Positions 27,701 through 39,719 of a DNA stretch of 64,000 bases are shown here, piece by piece. The translations under genes and the position numbers were made by a program. Positions within the stretch are counted from its first letter, which is position 1. Each line of letters begins with the position of its first letter. The stretch covers positions 17,546-81,545 of the forward strand of contig JAUXUI010000061.1 in the NCBI GenBank assembly GCA_030681035.1. The letters run 5' to 3'. Under the pieces are notes generated by a model. That model saw only the letters and a program-made list of their open reading frames with translations. It ran no database searches and was not told the DNA's origin. The stretch comes from Lysobacteraceae bacterium (GTDB taxonomy: Bacteria; Pseudomonadota; Gammaproteobacteria; Xanthomonadales; Xanthomonadaceae).

Positions 27701-30700
27701 GCTGGCACCTATGTTCGCCTGGTGGCTCAGCCGGCCGCTGCGTCCGCGGGATGCGATGTTGTCGATGACGCAGACCCGATTTTTGCGCGCGACCGCGCGC
27801 AAGACCTGGGCGTTCTTTGATCACTTTGTGGGTGCCGACGATCACTGGCTGGTGCCCGACAACTTTCAGGAGCAACCCGGGCCGGTTGTCGCCCACCGCA
27901 CCTCGCCGACCAATATCGGCTTGGCGCTGCTGGCAAACCTTGCCGCCTGCGACTTCGGCTATGTCAGCGCGGGTTCGTGCATCGCGCGCACCGGCAACAC
28001 CTTCGACACCTTGAGCAAGCTGGCGCGTTATCACGGCCATTTTTTCAACTGGTACGACACCGTGTCGCTGGCGCCGCTGGCGCCGCGCTACATCTCCTCA
28101 GTGGACAGCGGCAATCTGTGCGGACACCTGCTGACACTGCGTGCCGGGTTGCTGGCGTTGGTGGACGCGCCGATCGTCAACGCACGCCTGTTCGAAGGGC
28201 TGAGCGATACCTTGGAATTGGTCGCGGCCGCCGGCGCTGCCGACGATACGACGCTGCAAAGCGTACAGCGCACATTGCAGGGCGCGCTGAGCAACCCGCC
28301 GACAACCCTGCCGGCGATCTGGCAGGTCCTGCAAACGCTGGCAGCCGGAGGCGCCAGCGTGTTGGCCGATCGCGACGTGGCGAGTGACGCCGATGCGCGG
28401 CCTGCGGAACCATGGATATGGGCGGATGCCTTCGTGCGCCAGTGTGCCGACGCTCGCGATGAGCTGGCATTGCTGGCGCCGTGGGCGGCGCAGTCCGCTA
28501 CCGGCGATCAGGCACCGAGGGGTGCGGCGGCGGACTTCAGCGGCGTGCCGACATTGCGCGAGCTGGCGCGCGTCGGCCAGCGCTGGGCATCGTCTGCAAC
28601 CGCGGCTGAAACTGCGGCGCTGGCTGGGGCGGGTAGCGCTGAGCACAGCGAATGGCACGCGCAGATTGTGCTGGGCAGCCAGCGTGCGGCCCAGCGGATC
28701 GTCGCGATCGAACATTTGGTGGTGCAGGCCGGTGAGTTTGCCAACGTGCAGTATGGTTTTTTGTACGACGCCTCGCGCCACCTGCTCGCGATTGGCTACA
28801 ACGTCGACGAGTTCCGCCGCGACAGCGGTTACTACGATCTGCTCGCTTCGGAAGCGCGTCTGTGCAGCTTTGTCGCGATTGCTCAGGGCCAGTTGCCGCA
28901 GGAAACCTGGTTTGCGCTGGGGCGTCTGCTGACCAGCGCCGGCGGCCAGCCGGTGCTGGTGTCGTGGAGCGGATCGATGTTCGAGTATCTGATGCCGCTG
29001 CTGGTGATGCCGAGCTTCGCCGGGTCGCTGCTGGATCAGACCTGTGCTGCAGCGGTGCAGCGACAGATTGCTTTCGGTCATCAGCGTGGCTTGCCGTGGG
29101 GGGTGTCCGAGTCCGGTTACAACATCGTCGATGCCGGTCTGAATTACCAGTACCACGCCTTTGGCGTGCCAGGCCTGGGGCTCAAGCGCGGGCTGGCGGA
29201 GGCCTCGGTGGTAGCGCCGTATGCGTCGGCGCTGGCGCTGATGGTGGCGCCAGAAGAGGCCTGCGAAAACCTGCAACGTCTCGCGGCGCTGGGCATGCAG
29301 GGCCGGTTCGGCTTCTACGAGGCGATCGACTACACGCCGTCGCGACTCACCCGTGGTCAATCCGGCGCCGTGGTGCGCTCGTTCATGGCGCATCACCATG
29401 GCATGACCCTGTTGTCGCTGGCTTCGGTATTGCTGGATCGCCCGATGCAACGGCGTTTTGCGTCCGATCCGTTGTTCCAGGCAGGCATGTTGCTACTTCA
29501 GGAGCGAACCTTGAAAACCAATCTGTATTACACCCGGATCACCGAGCATGCCCATGGCACCGCGATGGCCGATGCGCCGGCGGCTTTGGCACAGGTGCCG
29601 ATGGCCGCCGACACCCCGACGCCGCAGGTACAACTGCTGTCGAATGGTCGCTATCACGTCATGCTCACCAACGCTGGCGGTGGCTACAGTCGCTGGAAGG
29701 ATCTTGCGGTCACGCGCTGGCGTGAAGACGCTACCCGCGATCATTGGGGCACCTTCATCTACTTGCGCGATGTTGACAGCGGCCATGCCTGGTCGGCAGC
29801 CCACCAGCCGACCTGTACCACGGCAGACGCGTACGAAGCGATGTTTTCCGAGGGTCGCGCCGAGTTCCGCCGCCGCGACCGCGATATCGAGACCTATTCC
29901 GAGATCGCGGTGTCGCCCGAAGACGATATCGAGCTGCGCCGGTTGCGCATTACCAACCGCTCGCGCACGCGTCGCACCATCGAGATCACCAGTTACACCG
30001 AGGTGGTGATTGCGCCACCGGCCGCCGATGTGATGCAGCCCTCGTTTGGCAATTTGTTCGTGCAGACCGAGATTTTGCCCGAGCGTCGCGCCATCGTGTG
30101 CATGCGCCGGCCGCGATCGGCCGACGAGCCGGTGCCGTGGATGCTTCACCTGATGGCGGCGCACGGCAGCGATGTCGGCACCGTTTCCTACGAGACCGAT
30201 CGCATGCGCTTTGTCGGGCGCGGCAGGAGCTTGGCGACGCCGGCGGCGTTGGACGCCGTCGGCGCGCTCTCGGGGACCGATGGTTCGGTGCTCGACCCGA
30301 TCGTCGCGATTCGTTGCCGGGTGGTGCTGGAAGCCGAGCAGTCGATCACCCTCGATTGGGTGCTGGGCATGACCGACAGCCGCGAGAACTGCGTCGCGTT
30401 GATCGACAAATACCGCGATCGGCATCTCGCCGACCGTGTTTGCGATCTCGCCTGTACCCATAACGGCGTGACCTTGCGCCAGATCAACGCCACTGAAGCC
30501 GACGCGCAGATATATCGGAAACTGGCTGGAGCCGTGCTGTATGCCAATTCGGCATTGCGCGCGGAAGCCTCGGTGCTGTTGCAGAACCGTCGCGGTCAGT
30601 CCGGCCTGTGGGGTTATGCGATCTCCGGGGACTTGCCGATCGTGCTGCTGACGATCAGCGATTCCAGCCAGATCGAGTTGGCGCGGCAACTGATCCAGTG

Positions 30701-33563
30701 CCATGCCTATTGGCGGCTGAAGGGTCTGGTGGTCGATCTGGTGATCTCCAACGAGGAGCACGCCGGCTACCGGCAGCGTCTGCAGGACCAGATCATGGGC
30801 CTGATTGCGACCGGCACCGAGGCCCACGCGATCGACCGCCCCGGCGGTATCTTCGTGCGCGCCGGCGAGCAGATTCCGCACGAGGACCGGATTCTGCTCA
30901 AGACCGTCGCGCGCGCCATCATTGTCGATACCCAGGGGCCGCTGCTCGATCAGGTCAATCGGCGGCCCGTCCCGGAGCGCCGTGCGGCGTTGCTGGTACC
31001 CGCTCGCAGTCATCGCCACGATCCGCCAGCCAGCACCGATGCCGCGCGCAGTGACTTGCTCCTCGGCAACGACCTGGGCGGGTTCAGCACCGATGGCAGT
31101 GAATACGTCATCAGCACCACCCAGGCGCGGATGACGCCGGCGCCGTGGGTCAACGTGCTGGCCAACCCGGAGTTCGGCAGCGTGGTGACCGAAAGCGGGT
31201 CCGCCTATACCTGGAGCGAAAACGCCCACGAATTCCGGCTGACGCCGTGGAGCGACGATCCGGTTGGTACCGGCGGTGGCGAGGCGTTTTTCGTGCGCGA
31301 CGAGGAGAGCGGCTACTTCTGGTCACCCACGCCGCTGCCCTGTCGCGGCGCAATGCCCTATGTCACCCGCCACGGTTTTGGTTACAGCGTGTTCGAGCAC
31401 ACCGAGGGTGGCATTCACTCGGAGTTGTGGGTCTACGTGGATTTGCACGATGCGGTCAAGTTCTCGGTGCTCAAGCTGCGCAACGGGTCCGGCCGCGCGC
31501 GGCGGCTGTCGGTCACCGGCTACGTCGAATGGGTGCTGGGCGACCTGCGCCCGCGCAGCGCCATGCACGTGGTCACCACCATCGACGCGGTTAGCGGTGC
31601 GCTGTTCGCACACAATGCCTACAACACCGAGTTCGCCTCACGGCTGGCGTTCTTCGATGCCGATGGCGCCGGGCTGTCGCGCTCGGTGAGCGGCGATCGC
31701 AGTGAGTTCATCGGCCGCAACGGCAGCCTGGAGGCGCCTGCGGCAATGCGGCACGCGCGACTGCCGGGCCGCCTTGGGGCCGCGCTGGATCCGTGTGGGG
31801 CGATCCAGACCGCGTTCGAGCTTGCCGACGGCGAGGAGCGCGAAACCGTATTCCGGCTCGGCGCCGGGCACGACATCGACACCACCCGCGCGCTCGTAGC
31901 GCGCCTGCAAAAGCCCGGCGCGGCGCGGGCTGCGCTGGACGCCGTGCGCAGCTATTGGCGCCGCACCCTGGGCGCGGTACAGGTGACCACGCCCGACCCG
32001 CAGCTGGACGTGCTTGCCAACGGCTGGCTGCTGTACCAGACACTGGCCTGCCGGATGTGGGCGCGCAGTGGTTTCTACCAGTCCGGCGGCGCGTTCGGAT
32101 TTCGCGATCAGTTGCAGGATGCGATGGCGTTGGTGCATGCGCAGCCGGCGCTGTTGCGCGAGCACCTGCTGCGTTGTGCGCAGCGGCAGTTCGTCGAGGG
32201 CGACGTGCAGCACTGGTGGCATCCGCCGCTGGGTCGTGGCGTGCGCACCCGCTGTTCCGATGATTTTCTGTGGCTGCCGCTCGCGGTGTCCCGCTACGTG
32301 GTGGCGAGCGGCGATCGGGCGGTGCTCGATGAAAGCCTGCATTTCCTGGAAGGGCGGGCGCTGGGTGCCGACGAGGAGTCGTATTACGACCTGCCGGCGC
32401 AAAGCGCGCAAACCGCCAGCTTGTATCAGCATTGCGTGCGGGCGATCGAGCACGGCCTGCGCCTGGGCGAGCGCGGGCTGCCGTTGATGGGATCGGGCGA
32501 CTGGAACGATGGCATGAATCTGGTCGGCATCAAAGGCAAGGGCGAAAGCGTGTGGCTGGGCTTCCTGCTGTATCAGGTGCTGATCGCGTTCATCGATGTC
32601 GCTACTCAGCACGGTGACGTGGCCTTCGCCGACCGCTGTCGCGAGCAGGCACAGGCGCTGCGCGACAACATCGCCGCCAACGCCTGGGACGGTGCCTGGT
32701 ACCGGCGCGCCTGGTTCGACGATGGCACCCCATTGGGCGCGTCCAGCAATGATGAGTGCCGCATCGACTCGATTTCGCAGAGCTGGTCGGTGCTCTCGGG
32801 TGGCGGCGAACCGGCGCATGCCGCGCAGGCTATGGAATCGCTCGACAGCCATTTGGTGCGACGCGATGCCGGCCTGATCCAGTTGCTCGATCCGCCGTTC
32901 GACACCTCCAAACTCAATCCCGGCTACATCAAGGGCTATGTGCCGGGCGTGCGCGAAAACGGCGGCCAGTACACCCATGCCGCGGTGTGGGCGGCAATGG
33001 CGTTTGCCAAGCTCGGCGACGGCCGTCGCGCCTGGGAGTTGCAGTCCCTGATCAATCCGCTGAGCCACACCGGCAGCGCCGCCGCGGTGGCAGTCTACAA
33101 GGCCGAGCCGTATGTGGTGGCGGCCGATGTCTACGCGATTGCGCCACACACCGGGCGCGGCGGCTGGAGCTGGTACACCGGCTCGGCGGGCTGGCTGTAT
33201 CGGCTGATGGTGGAGTCGCTGCTGGGCCTGCGCCGCGAGGGCGCGCGCCTGTTCATCGAGCCGTGCCTGCCCGACGCGTGGCCAGGCTTTTCGCTCGCCT
33301 ATCGCTTTGGCGAAACCGTGTACCGGATCGAAGTAACGCAGCTCGCGGCCAGCGATGCGGGCGTACACAGCCGCACGTCGCTCGATGGGGTCGATGTCGG
33401 CGATCAGGGCATTACGCTGAGCGATGACGGTCAGGCGCACGCGGTCGCGGTCGCGATCATGCGGCGGCCGAAGGCGCCGTCCGCATCACACCCCGTGCTG
33501 CCGGCATCGCCGCTGCGACCGCCGCGGGCGCGTGCCGGGCGCAAGCAGGAAAAGACGCCATGA
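24720..33563 (+). CDS. cyclic beta-1,2-glucan synthase-like protein (GT84 + glycoamylase-like + GH94)
   Basis: Predicted 2,947-residue inner-membrane protein, NdvB-like in length and order. Membrane segments lie near 428-480, 836-870 and 964-1000. The GT84 glycosyltransferase has [20 protein letters not shown] (DxD-type motif near 643) and [13 protein letters not shown] near 787. A glycoamylase-like domain (about 1340-1560) has [20 protein letters not shown] and [14 protein letters not shown]. The C-terminal GH94 phosphorylase part (from about 1640) carries [13 protein letters not shown] near 2594, with the expected catalytic Asp. Such enzymes elongate, trim by phosphorolysis and cyclise beta-1,2-glucan. 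It heads the operon and overlaps zwf by 4 bases. All key motifs look intact. Confidence 0.9.
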   Translation: MTIQSSLRDLRRVAATVRNRWRSARRIAPGLYAQAPLRAELFSADQMEQHGMMLAAAHVLGGGGRPNRLLQRLGENEQVLIASHALLTAAVKAHFPIAPAGEWLLDNFYLIEGQIRTARQHLPNDYSRELPQLANTHSRGLPRVYDLAQETIAHGDGRVDAESLGRFVAAYQTVAPLALGELWAIPIMLRLALIENLRRVAARIGVDREHINLAQDWATRMLQIAHSDPKSLILVIADMARSQPPMTSAFVAELARRLQGQGPALALPLTWIEQLLAESSQTIEQMVLLENQQQAADQVAIGNSIGSLRFLGAMDWRAFVESMSVVEDSLRQDRSGIYGEMDFATRDQYRRVVDRLAKRSPMTELQVAQAAITLARRSACEAPDRAFAAHVGYYLIDAGVAQLETAVAAQVPLWQRLRRWASRLPLPLYLGAIALLTTLFALALLSMAHQRFAFGGSFVLIGILSVFAASQLASVLTNWAATLLASPQRLPRMDYSQGLPAAMRTLVVVPCLLSTPASVEALLEGLEVRFLGNQDDYLHFALLSDFCDAAAPTLAEDDALLDIARLGIDKLNEKYPGASGDRFVLLHRARQCNVAERVWMGFERKRGKLTQLNALLRGAGHECFSLVVGSIKALDEVAYVITLDTDTQLPRDSARQFIGTMAHPLNRPRYDQELQRTSGGYSILQPRVAASLEGASRSHYAQLFGSEAGLDPYTRSVSDVYQDVFGEGSFIGKGIYHVDAFEQSLQGRLPDNLILSHDLLEGCHARSGLLSDVPVYEEYPASYAADMSRRERWIRGDWQIVQWLLPRVTAADGVRQINPLSALSRWKILDNLRRSLVPPALLLLLLIGWSAVAHDGIWTLAVLGLVLLPPVLATVVDLMQRPREVLLGQHLAAVARSAGRNLVQAAYALACLPYEATVSLSAIARSVWRMGISKRRLLEWKPYAALQSGAATTLTASYATMWPAPLFAALSALALGLRQPAALLQVAPLLALWLLAPMFAWWLSRPLRPRDAMLSMTQTRFLRATARKTWAFFDHFVGADDHWLVPDNFQEQPGPVVAHRTSPTNIGLALLANLAACDFGYVSAGSCIARTGNTFDTLSKLARYHGHFFNWYDTVSLAPLAPRYISSVDSGNLCGHLLTLRAGLLALVDAPIVNARLFEGLSDTLELVAAAGAADDTTLQSVQRTLQGALSNPPTTLPAIWQVLQTLAAGGASVLADRDVASDADARPAEPWIWADAFVRQCADARDELALLAPWAAQSATGDQAPRGAAADFSGVPTLRELARVGQRWASSATAAETAALAGAGSAEHSEWHAQIVLGSQRAAQRIVAIEHLVVQAGEFANVQYGFLYDASRHLLAIGYNVDEFRRDSGYYDLLASEARLCSFVAIAQGQLPQETWFALGRLLTSAGGQPVLVSWSGSMFEYLMPLLVMPSFAGSLLDQTCAAAVQRQIAFGHQRGLPWGVSESGYNIVDAGLNYQYHAFGVPGLGLKRGLAEASVVAPYASALALMVAPEEACENLQRLAALGMQGRFGFYEAIDYTPSRLTRGQSGAVVRSFMAHHHGMTLLSLASVLLDRPMQRRFASDPLFQAGMLLLQERTLKTNLYYTRITEHAHGTAMADAPAALAQVPMAADTPTPQVQLLSNGRYHVMLTNAGGGYSRWKDLAVTRWREDATRDHWGTFIYLRDVDSGHAWSAAHQPTCTTADAYEAMFSEGRAEFRRRDRDIETYSEIAVSPEDDIELRRLRITNRSRTRRTIEITSYTEVVIAPPAADVMQPSFGNLFVQTEILPERRAIVCMRRPRSADEPVPWMLHLMAAHGSDVGTVSYETDRMRFVGRGRSLATPAALDAVGALSGTDGSVLDPIVAIRCRVVLEAEQSITLDWVLGMTDSRENCVALIDKYRDRHLADRVCDLACTHNGVTLRQINATEADAQIYRKLAGAVLYANSALRAEASVLLQNRRGQSGLWGYAISGDLPIVLLTISDSSQIELARQLIQCHAYWRLKGLVVDLVISNEEHAGYRQRLQDQIMGLIATGTEAHAIDRPGGIFVRAGEQIPHEDRILLKTVARAIIVDTQGPLLDQVNRRPVPERRAALLVPARSHRHDPPASTDAARSDLLLGNDLGGFSTDGSEYVISTTQARMTPAPWVNVLANPEFGSVVTESGSAYTWSENAHEFRLTPWSDDPVGTGGGEAFFVRDEESGYFWSPTPLPCRGAMPYVTRHGFGYSVFEHTEGGIHSELWVYVDLHDAVKFSVLKLRNGSGRARRLSVTGYVEWVLGDLRPRSAMHVVTTIDAVSGALFAHNAYNTEFASRLAFFDADGAGLSRSVSGDRSEFIGRNGSLEAPAAMRHARLPGRLGAALDPCGAIQTAFELADGEERETVFRLGAGHDIDTTRALVARLQKPGAARAALDAVRSYWRRTLGAVQVTTPDPQLDVLANGWLLYQTLACRMWARSGFYQSGGAFGFRDQLQDAMALVHAQPALLREHLLRCAQRQFVEGDVQHWWHPPLGRGVRTRCSDDFLWLPLAVSRYVVASGDRAVLDESLHFLEGRALGADEESYYDLPAQSAQTASLYQHCVRAIEHGLRLGERGLPLMGSGDWNDGMNLVGIKGKGESVWLGFLLYQVLIAFIDVATQHGDVAFADRCREQAQALRDNIAANAWDGAWYRRAWFDDGTPLGASSNDECRIDSISQSWSVLSGGGEPAHAAQAMESLDSHLVRRDAGLIQLLDPPFDTSKLNPGYIKGYVPGVRENGGQYTHAAVWAAMAFAKLGDGRRAWELQSLINPLSHTGSAAAVAVYKAEPYVVAADVYAIAPHTGRGGWSWYTGSAGWLYRLMVESLLGLRREGARLFIEPCLPDAWPGFSLAYRFGETVYRIEVTQLAASDAGVHSRTSLDGVDVGDQGITLSDDGQAHAVAVAIMRRPKAPSASHPVLPASPLRPPRARAGRKQEKTP

Positions 33564-34990
33564 GCACCGCGCGCTCAGATGCTTTCGTGTTCTTCGGCGC
33601 GACCGGTGATCTTGCCTACCGCAAGATATTTCCGGCGTTGCAGGCGCTGATTCGCAGTGGCGATCTTGACATCCCGATCATCGGCGTCGCCCGCGCCGGC
33701 TGGAGCGTGGCGCAATTGCGCGCGCGGGCACGTGCCAGCCTGCACGAGCACGGCGACTTCGATGCCAAGGCGTTTGCGCGGCTGGCGGCGCAACTGCGCT
33801 ATGTCGATGGCGACTATCAGGATGCCGCCACCTATCGGTTGTTGAAACAGGCGCTGGATGGCGCGCATCGGCCGATCCATTACCTCGCGGTGCCGCCCAG
33901 CATGTTCGGCGCGGTGGTGCAGGGACTGGCGCAGTCGGGCTGCAACACGCACGCCCGGATCATCGTCGAAAAACCGTTCGGGCGCGATCTGGCATCGGCC
34001 AGGGCGCTCAACCGCGACTTGCATGCGGTGTTCGACGAATCGGCAGTGTTTCGCATCGACCACTACCTGGGCAAGGAGGCGGTGCAGAACCTGCTGTACT
34101 TCCGTTTCGCCAACGCGTTTCTGGACCCGCTGTGGAACCGTCACTACGTCGACAACGTGCAGATCACCATGGCCGAGACCCTCGGCGTGCAGGGCCGTGG
34201 CGCATTTTACGAGGACGTTGGCACCATTCGCGACGTGGTGCAAAACCACATGTTGCAGGTGGTTTCCTTGTTGGCGATGGACGCCCCGGTGGCGCACGAT
34301 CTGGAGGCGATCCGCGCCGAAAAACTGCGCCTGCTGCGCGCGATCCGGCCGCTGTCGCGCGAGCATCTGGTGCGTGGCCAGTTCCGCGGTTATCGCAGCG
34401 AGAAGGGTGTGGCTGCCGACTCGCAGGTCGAGACCTTCGCTGCCCTGCGCCTGCATATCGACAACTGGCGCTGGAGCGGGGTGCCGTTCTACATCCGCGC
34501 CGGCAAATGCCTGCCGGTCGACACCACTGAGGTACTGGTGTGCTTGAAGCGTCCGCCACTGGCGGTGTTCGACGCTACTCGCCAATCCGCTTCCAATTAT
34601 TTTCGCTTCCGGCTCAGCCCCGAGGTGGTGATCTCGGCCGGTGCGCGGGTCAAGCAGCACGGCACCGCAATGCGCGGCGAGCCGGTTGAACTGATCGCCC
34701 GCCACGAGTCGCCGAGCGACGAATTGCCTTATGAGCGCCTGCTGCGCGCGGCGCTGCGCGGCGATGCCGGCTTGTTTACCCGCGACGACAGTGTCGAAGC
34801 GGCATGGCGCGTGGTCGATCCGGTGCTGGGCACGGCGGCCGACCACGAGAATCCGTTGCACCTGTATCGCAAAGGCAGTTGGGGCCCGCTGGCGGCGCGC
34901 CAATTGGTGGCGGGTAAACGCGGTTGGCACGACCCGGTGCCCGAAGCGGCGGTGCCGTGCAGCGATGCCCGGGCCGGGAGCGCGCCATGA
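33560..34990 (+). CDS. zwf: glucose-6-phosphate 1-dehydrogenase
   Basis: Predicted 476-residue enzyme oxidising glucose-6-phosphate to 6-phosphogluconolactone with NAD(P)+. The nucleotide-binding start is [19 protein letters not shown]. The active-site signature [20 protein letters not shown] is intact near 165-184. Further family blocks are EKPFGRDL and [10 protein letters not shown]. It is coupled by ATGA overlaps to the glucan synthase gene before and the HAD gene after. Phosphogluconolactonase and 6-phosphogluconate dehydrogenase genes are not in this operon or window. Confidence 0.96.
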   Translation: MSTARSDAFVFFGATGDLAYRKIFPALQALIRSGDLDIPIIGVARAGWSVAQLRARARASLHEHGDFDAKAFARLAAQLRYVDGDYQDAATYRLLKQALDGAHRPIHYLAVPPSMFGAVVQGLAQSGCNTHARIIVEKPFGRDLASARALNRDLHAVFDESAVFRIDHYLGKEAVQNLLYFRFANAFLDPLWNRHYVDNVQITMAETLGVQGRGAFYEDVGTIRDVVQNHMLQVVSLLAMDAPVAHDLEAIRAEKLRLLRAIRPLSREHLVRGQFRGYRSEKGVAADSQVETFAALRLHIDNWRWSGVPFYIRAGKCLPVDTTEVLVCLKRPPLAVFDATRQSASNYFRFRLSPEVVISAGARVKQHGTAMRGEPVELIARHESPSDELPYERLLRAALRGDAGLFTRDDSVEAAWRVVDPVLGTAADHENPLHLYRKGSWGPLAARQLVAGKRGWHDPVPEAAVPCSDARAGSAP

Positions 34991-35712
34991 GTGCAACCGT
35001 GCCGCTGGTGGTCCTGATCGATGTCGACAATACCCTGCTCGACAACGACCGCTTCGCCAGCGATCTTCGCGCCCACCTCGATGCCGGCTTCGGCAGCGCC
35101 GAGTGCGCGCGCTACTGGCGCATCTACGATGCCTTGCGCGCCGAGTCGGGTTACGCCGATTACCTCGGCGCATTGCAGCGCTTTCGCAGCGCAGCGCTCG
35201 ACCATCACGCACTGCTGCAGGTGTCGTCGTTCGTGCTCGACTACCCGTTCGCGGAGCGCCTGTATCCGGGCGCGCTGGCCGCGCTCGCGCATCTGCATAC
35301 CCTGGGCACGACGGTCGTGCTCTCGGATGGCGACATCGTGTTCCAGCCGCGCAAGATCATGCGTTCCGGCTTGTGGGACGCGGTGGCCGGGCGGGTACTG
35401 GTCACGGTGCACAAGGAACGCGCACTGGAGTTGGTGGAGCAGGCGTTTCCGGCGCGGCATTACGTGCTGATCGATGACAAACCGGCGTTGCTGGCGGCGA
35501 TCAAGCGTCGGCTTGGCGCACGCCTGACCAGCGTGTTTGTGCAGCAGGGTCATTACGCCGCGGTTGCGTGGCCCGGCGCCGAACCACCTGCGGATCTGGT
35601 GCTGGACGGCATCGACGACGCCTGCGCGCTGGCATCGGATCAGTTGCAATCGGGCGGCTGCAACACGCACGCCGCATTCCCCGTCACTGCGCAGTACCAG
35701 GAGCCCACATGA
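34987..35712 (+). CDS. HAD-superfamily hydrolase
   Basis: Predicted 241-residue phosphatase-like protein. The ATG at 34987 overlaps the zwf stop; earlier frames read into zwf. Motif I is [12 protein letters not shown] (DxDxT-type, nucleophile Asp near residue 12), motif II lies in TVVLSDGD, the motif III lysine is probably in VHKERALEL, and motif IV is [10 protein letters not shown]. The cap is helical and inserted between motifs I and II. Its substrate is unknown; in this operon a sugar phosphate is plausible. It overlaps tal by 4 bases, so its amount is tied to the pathway enzymes. Confidence 0.85.
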   Translation: MSATVPLVVLIDVDNTLLDNDRFASDLRAHLDAGFGSAECARYWRIYDALRAESGYADYLGALQRFRSAALDHHALLQVSSFVLDYPFAERLYPGALAALAHLHTLGTTVVLSDGDIVFQPRKIMRSGLWDAVAGRVLVTVHKERALELVEQAFPARHYVLIDDKPALLAAIKRRLGARLTSVFVQQGHYAAVAWPGAEPPADLVLDGIDDACALASDQLQSGGCNTHAAFPVTAQYQEPT

Positions 35713-36818
35713 AAGCCACCCAAGCGTTGCACGACAGCGGCCAGAGCCTGTGGCTGGACAACATCACCCGCGACCTGCTCGACAGCGGCACGCTCAAGCG
35801 GTACATCGACACAATGTCGATCACTGGGCTGACCTCCAACCCAAGCATCTTCGAGAAGGCGATCGGCAATGGCAATTTCTACGACGATGCCATTGCGGTC
35901 AAGGCGCGGGCAGGGAAGTCGGGGGAAGAACTATTCACCGAAATCGCGCTGGAAGATCTGCGCCGCGCCGCCGATCTGCTGCGACCGGTGTTCGAGCGCA
36001 GCAAGTACGCCGATGGCTGGGTATCGATGGAGGTGTCGCCGCTGTTGGCTTACGATGCCAAAGGTAGCATCGCGGCGGGCATGCAGATCCATCAATTGGC
36101 CGATCGCGTCAACCTGTTCGTGAAGATTCCCGGCACGCCGCCGGGGTTGCAAGCAATCGAGGAACTCATCTTCGCAGGGGTGCCGGTCAACGTCACCCTG
36201 CTGTTTTCCAGCGCGCAATATCTTGCCGCCGCCGACGCCTATCAGCGCGGGCTCGAACGCCGAATCGAGGCTGGACTGGATGCCGATATCCGCTCGGTGG
36301 CCTCGCTCTTCGTCAGCCGCTGGGACGTGGAGGTACACGACCAGGTGCCCGCCAACCTGCGCAACCAGCTCGGCATTGCCATTTGCGGACAAACCTACCG
36401 TTGCCACCGGCAACTGCGTGCATCGCGGCGCTGGCAACACCTGGCGCGACAGGGGGCACACAGCCAGCGGCTGCTGTGGGCCAGCACCGGCAGCAAGGAT
36501 CCGTTTGCGTCGGAAACGATGTATGTCGAGGCGTTGGCAGCACCCGACACCATCAACACGATGCCGGAAAAGACCCTGCTGGCATTTGCCAAACATGGCG
36601 TGATCGATCACATGATGGTGGAGGATGGGCTGGAGGCGGAAGCGATGCTGGCCCGATTCACCGCGGCCGGCGTCGACCTCGACGCGCTGGCGCTGCAATT
36701 GCAAAAACAGGGCGCGCAAGCGTTTGTGGCGTCGTGGCAACACCTGCTGCAGTGCATTGCCGACAAGATGGCGACGGCAGCGCGCGCGGCACCGGCACAA
36801 CAACGCCAGGGGCAATGA
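35709..36818 (+). CDS. tal: transaldolase
   Basis: Predicted 369-residue enzyme moving a dihydroxyacetone unit between sugar phosphates in the pentose phosphate pathway. The ATG at 35709 overlaps the HAD stop; the first residues, SLWLDNITRDLLDSGTLKRY, fit the long Tal subfamily. TGLTSNPSIFEKAI and NLFVKIPGTPPGL (with the Schiff-base lysine) are intact. Length agrees with bacterial Tal of the type found next to zwf or pgi. A 4-base gap separates it from the mutase gene. Confidence 0.95.
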   Translation: MKATQALHDSGQSLWLDNITRDLLDSGTLKRYIDTMSITGLTSNPSIFEKAIGNGNFYDDAIAVKARAGKSGEELFTEIALEDLRRAADLLRPVFERSKYADGWVSMEVSPLLAYDAKGSIAAGMQIHQLADRVNLFVKIPGTPPGLQAIEELIFAGVPVNVTLLFSSAQYLAAADAYQRGLERRIEAGLDADIRSVASLFVSRWDVEVHDQVPANLRNQLGIAICGQTYRCHRQLRASRRWQHLARQGAHSQRLLWASTGSKDPFASETMYVEALAAPDTINTMPEKTLLAFAKHGVIDHMMVEDGLEAEAMLARFTAAGVDLDALALQLQKQGAQAFVASWQHLLQCIADKMATAARAAPAQQRQGQ

Positions 36819-36822
36819 GCGC

Positions 36823-38475
36823 ATGAACATCGCGATCAGTCCGCGCGCGGGCAAGCCGGCCGCAATCGCGCCGTTGCTGGATGTGCCCCAGTTGCTCGCC
36901 GCCTATCTCGACCTGCGCCCGGACCCTGCGTTGCCGGCGCAGCGGGTGGTGTTCGGCACTTCCGGGCATCGTGGCAGCGCGCTGCAGCGCAGCTTCAACG
37001 AGTGGCATGTGCTGGCGATGGCGCAGGCGATTTGTGATTTCCGGGTGCGCATGGTGATCGACGGCCCGTTGTATCTGGGCTTTGATACCCACGCGCTGTC
37101 GCAGCCGGCATTCGCGACGGCGCTGGAGGTGCTGGCGGCAAACGGCGTCACCACCCTGATCGCCAGCGGCGACGAGTTCACACCGACCCCGGCCATCTCG
37201 CACGCAATCCTCGCCTACAACCGCGGACGCAGCAGCCACCTGGCCGACGGCATCGTGATCACGCCCTCGCACAACCCGCCCGCAGATGGCGGCTTCAAGT
37301 ACAACCCGCCGCATGGCGGTCCGGCTGGCAGTGGGGTCACCGGCTGGATTCAGGATCGCGCCAATGCGCTGCTGGTCGGTGGCGTTGCTGCGGTGCGGCG
37401 GATACCACTGACCCGGGCGCGTGCCAGCACCACCACCCATCATCATGATTTTCTCGGCAGCTATGTCGCGGATCTGGCGCAGGTGATCGACTGCGAGGCA
37501 ATCCGCCGCAGCGGTTTGCGTATTGGTGTTGATGCCCTCGGCGGCGCCGGGGTGCGCTACTGGGCGCGTATCGCCGAGTACCACGGGTTCGATCTGAGTG
37601 TGGTCAACACGGTCGTCGATCCGCAATTCGGCTTCATGAGCCGCGACTGGGATGGTCAGATCCGGATGGACCCATCCTCGCCGTTCGCCATGCAGCGGCT
37701 GATTGCGCGCAAGGATCGCTACGACATCGCCTTTGCCTGCGATACCGACTACGACCGCCATGGCATCGTTGCGCCCAGCGTCGGCCTGCTGCCGAGCAAC
37801 CACTATCTGTGTGTTGCCATCGACTACCTGTTTCGCCAGCGTCCGCAGTGGTCGCCGCAGGCGGCGGTCGGCAAGAGCGTGGTCAGCAGCGGCGTGATCG
37901 ATCGTGTCGCCAGCCGGCTTGGTCGCGGCGTCCGCGAGGTTCCGGTCGGTTTCAAATGGTTCGTCGATGGCTTGCTGGACGGCACGCTTGGCTTTGCCGG
38001 CGAGGAGAGTGCTGGCGCCAGCTTCAGCCGCATCGACGGCGCGGTATGGACCACCGACAAGGACGGCATCATCGCCGGCCTGCTCGCCGCCGAGATTACC
38101 GCCTGCACCGGCAGCGATCCGGGTGTGCTTTACCAAGCGCTCACCGAGGCCGTAGGCGAGGCGTTTGCCGATCGCGTCGAAGCACCGGCCGATGCCGGGC
38201 AGAAGGCGCGGCTGGCGCAATTGACACCGCAGCAGGTGCAGATCAGCGCGCTGGCCGGCGAGAGCATCGACAGCGTGATCGATCATGCGCCCGGCAATGG
38301 CGCGCCGATCGGCGGCATCAAGGTAAGCACCGCCAACGGCTGGTTTGCCGCGCGCCCCTCCGGCACCGAAGCGCTGTACAAGATTTATGCGGAAAGTTTC
38401 CGCAGCCGGCCGCATCTACAAGCCATCCTGAGCGAGGCGCAGACTTTGGTTGATGCCGCGCTGGAGGTCGCATGA
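36823..38475 (+). CDS. pgm: phosphoglucomutase (alpha-D-glucose phosphate specific)
   Basis: Predicted 550-residue alpha-D-phosphohexomutase interconverting glucose-1-phosphate and glucose-6-phosphate. The start at 36823 (MNIAISPRAGKP) follows the tal stop by 4 bases. FGTSGHRGSALQRSFNEWHV near the N-terminus, the phosphoserine loop ITPSHNPPADGGFKYNPPHG, the metal loop CDTDYDRHG, the sugar loop GFAGEESAGASF and the phosphate-binding RPSGTEALYKIYAESF are all intact. In this operon it would link glucose-1-phosphate from GH94 phosphorolysis to zwf. It overlaps ackA by 4 bases. Confidence 0.95.
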   Translation: MNIAISPRAGKPAAIAPLLDVPQLLAAYLDLRPDPALPAQRVVFGTSGHRGSALQRSFNEWHVLAMAQAICDFRVRMVIDGPLYLGFDTHALSQPAFATALEVLAANGVTTLIASGDEFTPTPAISHAILAYNRGRSSHLADGIVITPSHNPPADGGFKYNPPHGGPAGSGVTGWIQDRANALLVGGVAAVRRIPLTRARASTTTHHHDFLGSYVADLAQVIDCEAIRRSGLRIGVDALGGAGVRYWARIAEYHGFDLSVVNTVVDPQFGFMSRDWDGQIRMDPSSPFAMQRLIARKDRYDIAFACDTDYDRHGIVAPSVGLLPSNHYLCVAIDYLFRQRPQWSPQAAVGKSVVSSGVIDRVASRLGRGVREVPVGFKWFVDGLLDGTLGFAGEESAGASFSRIDGAVWTTDKDGIIAGLLAAEITACTGSDPGVLYQALTEAVGEAFADRVEAPADAGQKARLAQLTPQQVQISALAGESIDSVIDHAPGNGAPIGGIKVSTANGWFAARPSGTEALYKIYAESFRSRPHLQAILSEAQTLVDAALEVA

Positions 38476-39716
38476 ACGCCGCCATCGGGCCTCGCCGGGC
38501 CGGTGCGATGCCGCCGCCCGCACCGCGTATCCTGGCGATCAATGGCGGCTCTTCCAGCGTCAAGTTTGCGTTGTTCGAGGCGGTTTCGCCAATGGCGCGC
38601 GTATGCTCGGGCAACGTGGAGCGGATCGGCCAACCGCACACGCGGCTGCGGATCGACGGTGCGCCGACGGGCGATGCCAGCGCGCACGCGTCGGCGATTG
38701 GCGATCATGTGCAGGCGCTGGATGCAGTAATCGCCTGCCTGCGCGAACGCGGCGAAGCCGACGGCGTGGTGGCGATCGGGCATCGGCTGGTGCATGGCGG
38801 CCCCGACTTCAGCACCCCGCAACGGCTCAACGCCGAGGTGGTGGCGAAGTTGCGCAAGTTGGTGATGTTCGACCCCGAACACCTGCCGGCGGAAATCGCC
38901 TTGATCCAGGCAGCCGGGCGGCACTACCCGCAATTGCCGCAGGTCGCGTGCTTCGATACCGCGTTCCACCATGCGCTGCCGCAGGTGGCGCAGTGGCTGG
39001 CGATTCCGCGTCGCTATTGGGCACAAGGGGTACGCCGCTATGGCTTTCACGGGTTGTCGTATCAGTATCTGATCGGCGAACTGGCGCGTGTGGCAGGGAC
39101 GGATGTCGCCAACGGCCGCGTCATCCTGGCGCATCTTGGGCACGGCGCCAGCATCAGCGCGCTGCGCCACGGTAAACCGGTGGACACCAGCATGGGCTTC
39201 ACGCCGGCTTCGGGTCTGCCGATGGGTCAACGCTGTGGCGACATTGATCCCGGGCTGGCCTGGTTTTTGGCGCAAACCGAAGGCATGGATGCGGAGCGCT
39301 GCCAGCAGATGCTGACCACCGAGTCCGGTTTGCTCGGAGTCTCGGAAACCAGCTCCGACATGCGCGATCTGCTGGCGTGCGAGGCCGACGACGTGCGCGC
39401 GGCGGATGCGGTGGCGCTGTTTTGTCATCAGACCAAAAAAGCCATCGCCGGCCTCGCCGCCAGCATCGGCGGGATCGACACCCTGGTGTTCGCCGGTGGC
39501 ATCGGCGAAAACGCGGCACCGGTGCGCGCGCGCATCTGCGCCGATCTGGGGTTCCTCGGCATCGTGCTCGACCCGCAACGCAATGCCGCGCACGCAGCGC
39601 TGATTTCGAGCACCGACGCACGGGTGCAAGTGCGGGTCATCCACACGGATGAAGAACGTGTGATCGCGCTGGCGGTGGCTGATCTACTCAATGACGCTGC
39701 AATCCAGGAGCAATAG
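38472..39716 (+). CDS. ackA: acetate kinase
   Basis: Predicted 414-residue ASKHA-fold enzyme making ATP and acetate from acetyl phosphate and ADP. Motifs include ILAINGGSSSVKFALFE, GHRLVHGG, CFDTAFHHALP, RYGFHGLSYQY, HLGHGASISA, MGFTPASGLPMGQRCGDIDP and the adenosine site FAGGIGENAAPVR. The N-terminus has about 18 extra residues before the first strand; a start at the internal ATG (MPPPAPRI) would remove most of them. It lies between pgm (4-base overlap) and xfp (3-base gap), the usual pairing with phosphoketolase. Confidence 0.95.
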   Translation: MNAAIGPRRAGAMPPPAPRILAINGGSSSVKFALFEAVSPMARVCSGNVERIGQPHTRLRIDGAPTGDASAHASAIGDHVQALDAVIACLRERGEADGVVAIGHRLVHGGPDFSTPQRLNAEVVAKLRKLVMFDPEHLPAEIALIQAAGRHYPQLPQVACFDTAFHHALPQVAQWLAIPRRYWAQGVRRYGFHGLSYQYLIGELARVAGTDVANGRVILAHLGHGASISALRHGKPVDTSMGFTPASGLPMGQRCGDIDPGLAWFLAQTEGMDAERCQQMLTTESGLLGVSETSSDMRDLLACEADDVRAADAVALFCHQTKKAIAGLAASIGGIDTLVFAGGIGENAAPVRARICADLGFLGIVLDPQRNAAHAALISSTDARVQVRVIHTDEERVIALAVADLLNDAAIQEQ

Positions 39717-39719
39717 AGC

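Noticed and set aside
31638..33440. Another long antisense open frame in the same gene (also 29493-31229)
   Set aside because: Same reason; no ribosome-binding site or recognisable domain.
33575..35212. Antisense frame across zwf and the HAD gene
   Set aside because: Both plus-strand genes have intact motifs and codon periodicity; the antisense product is low-complexity.
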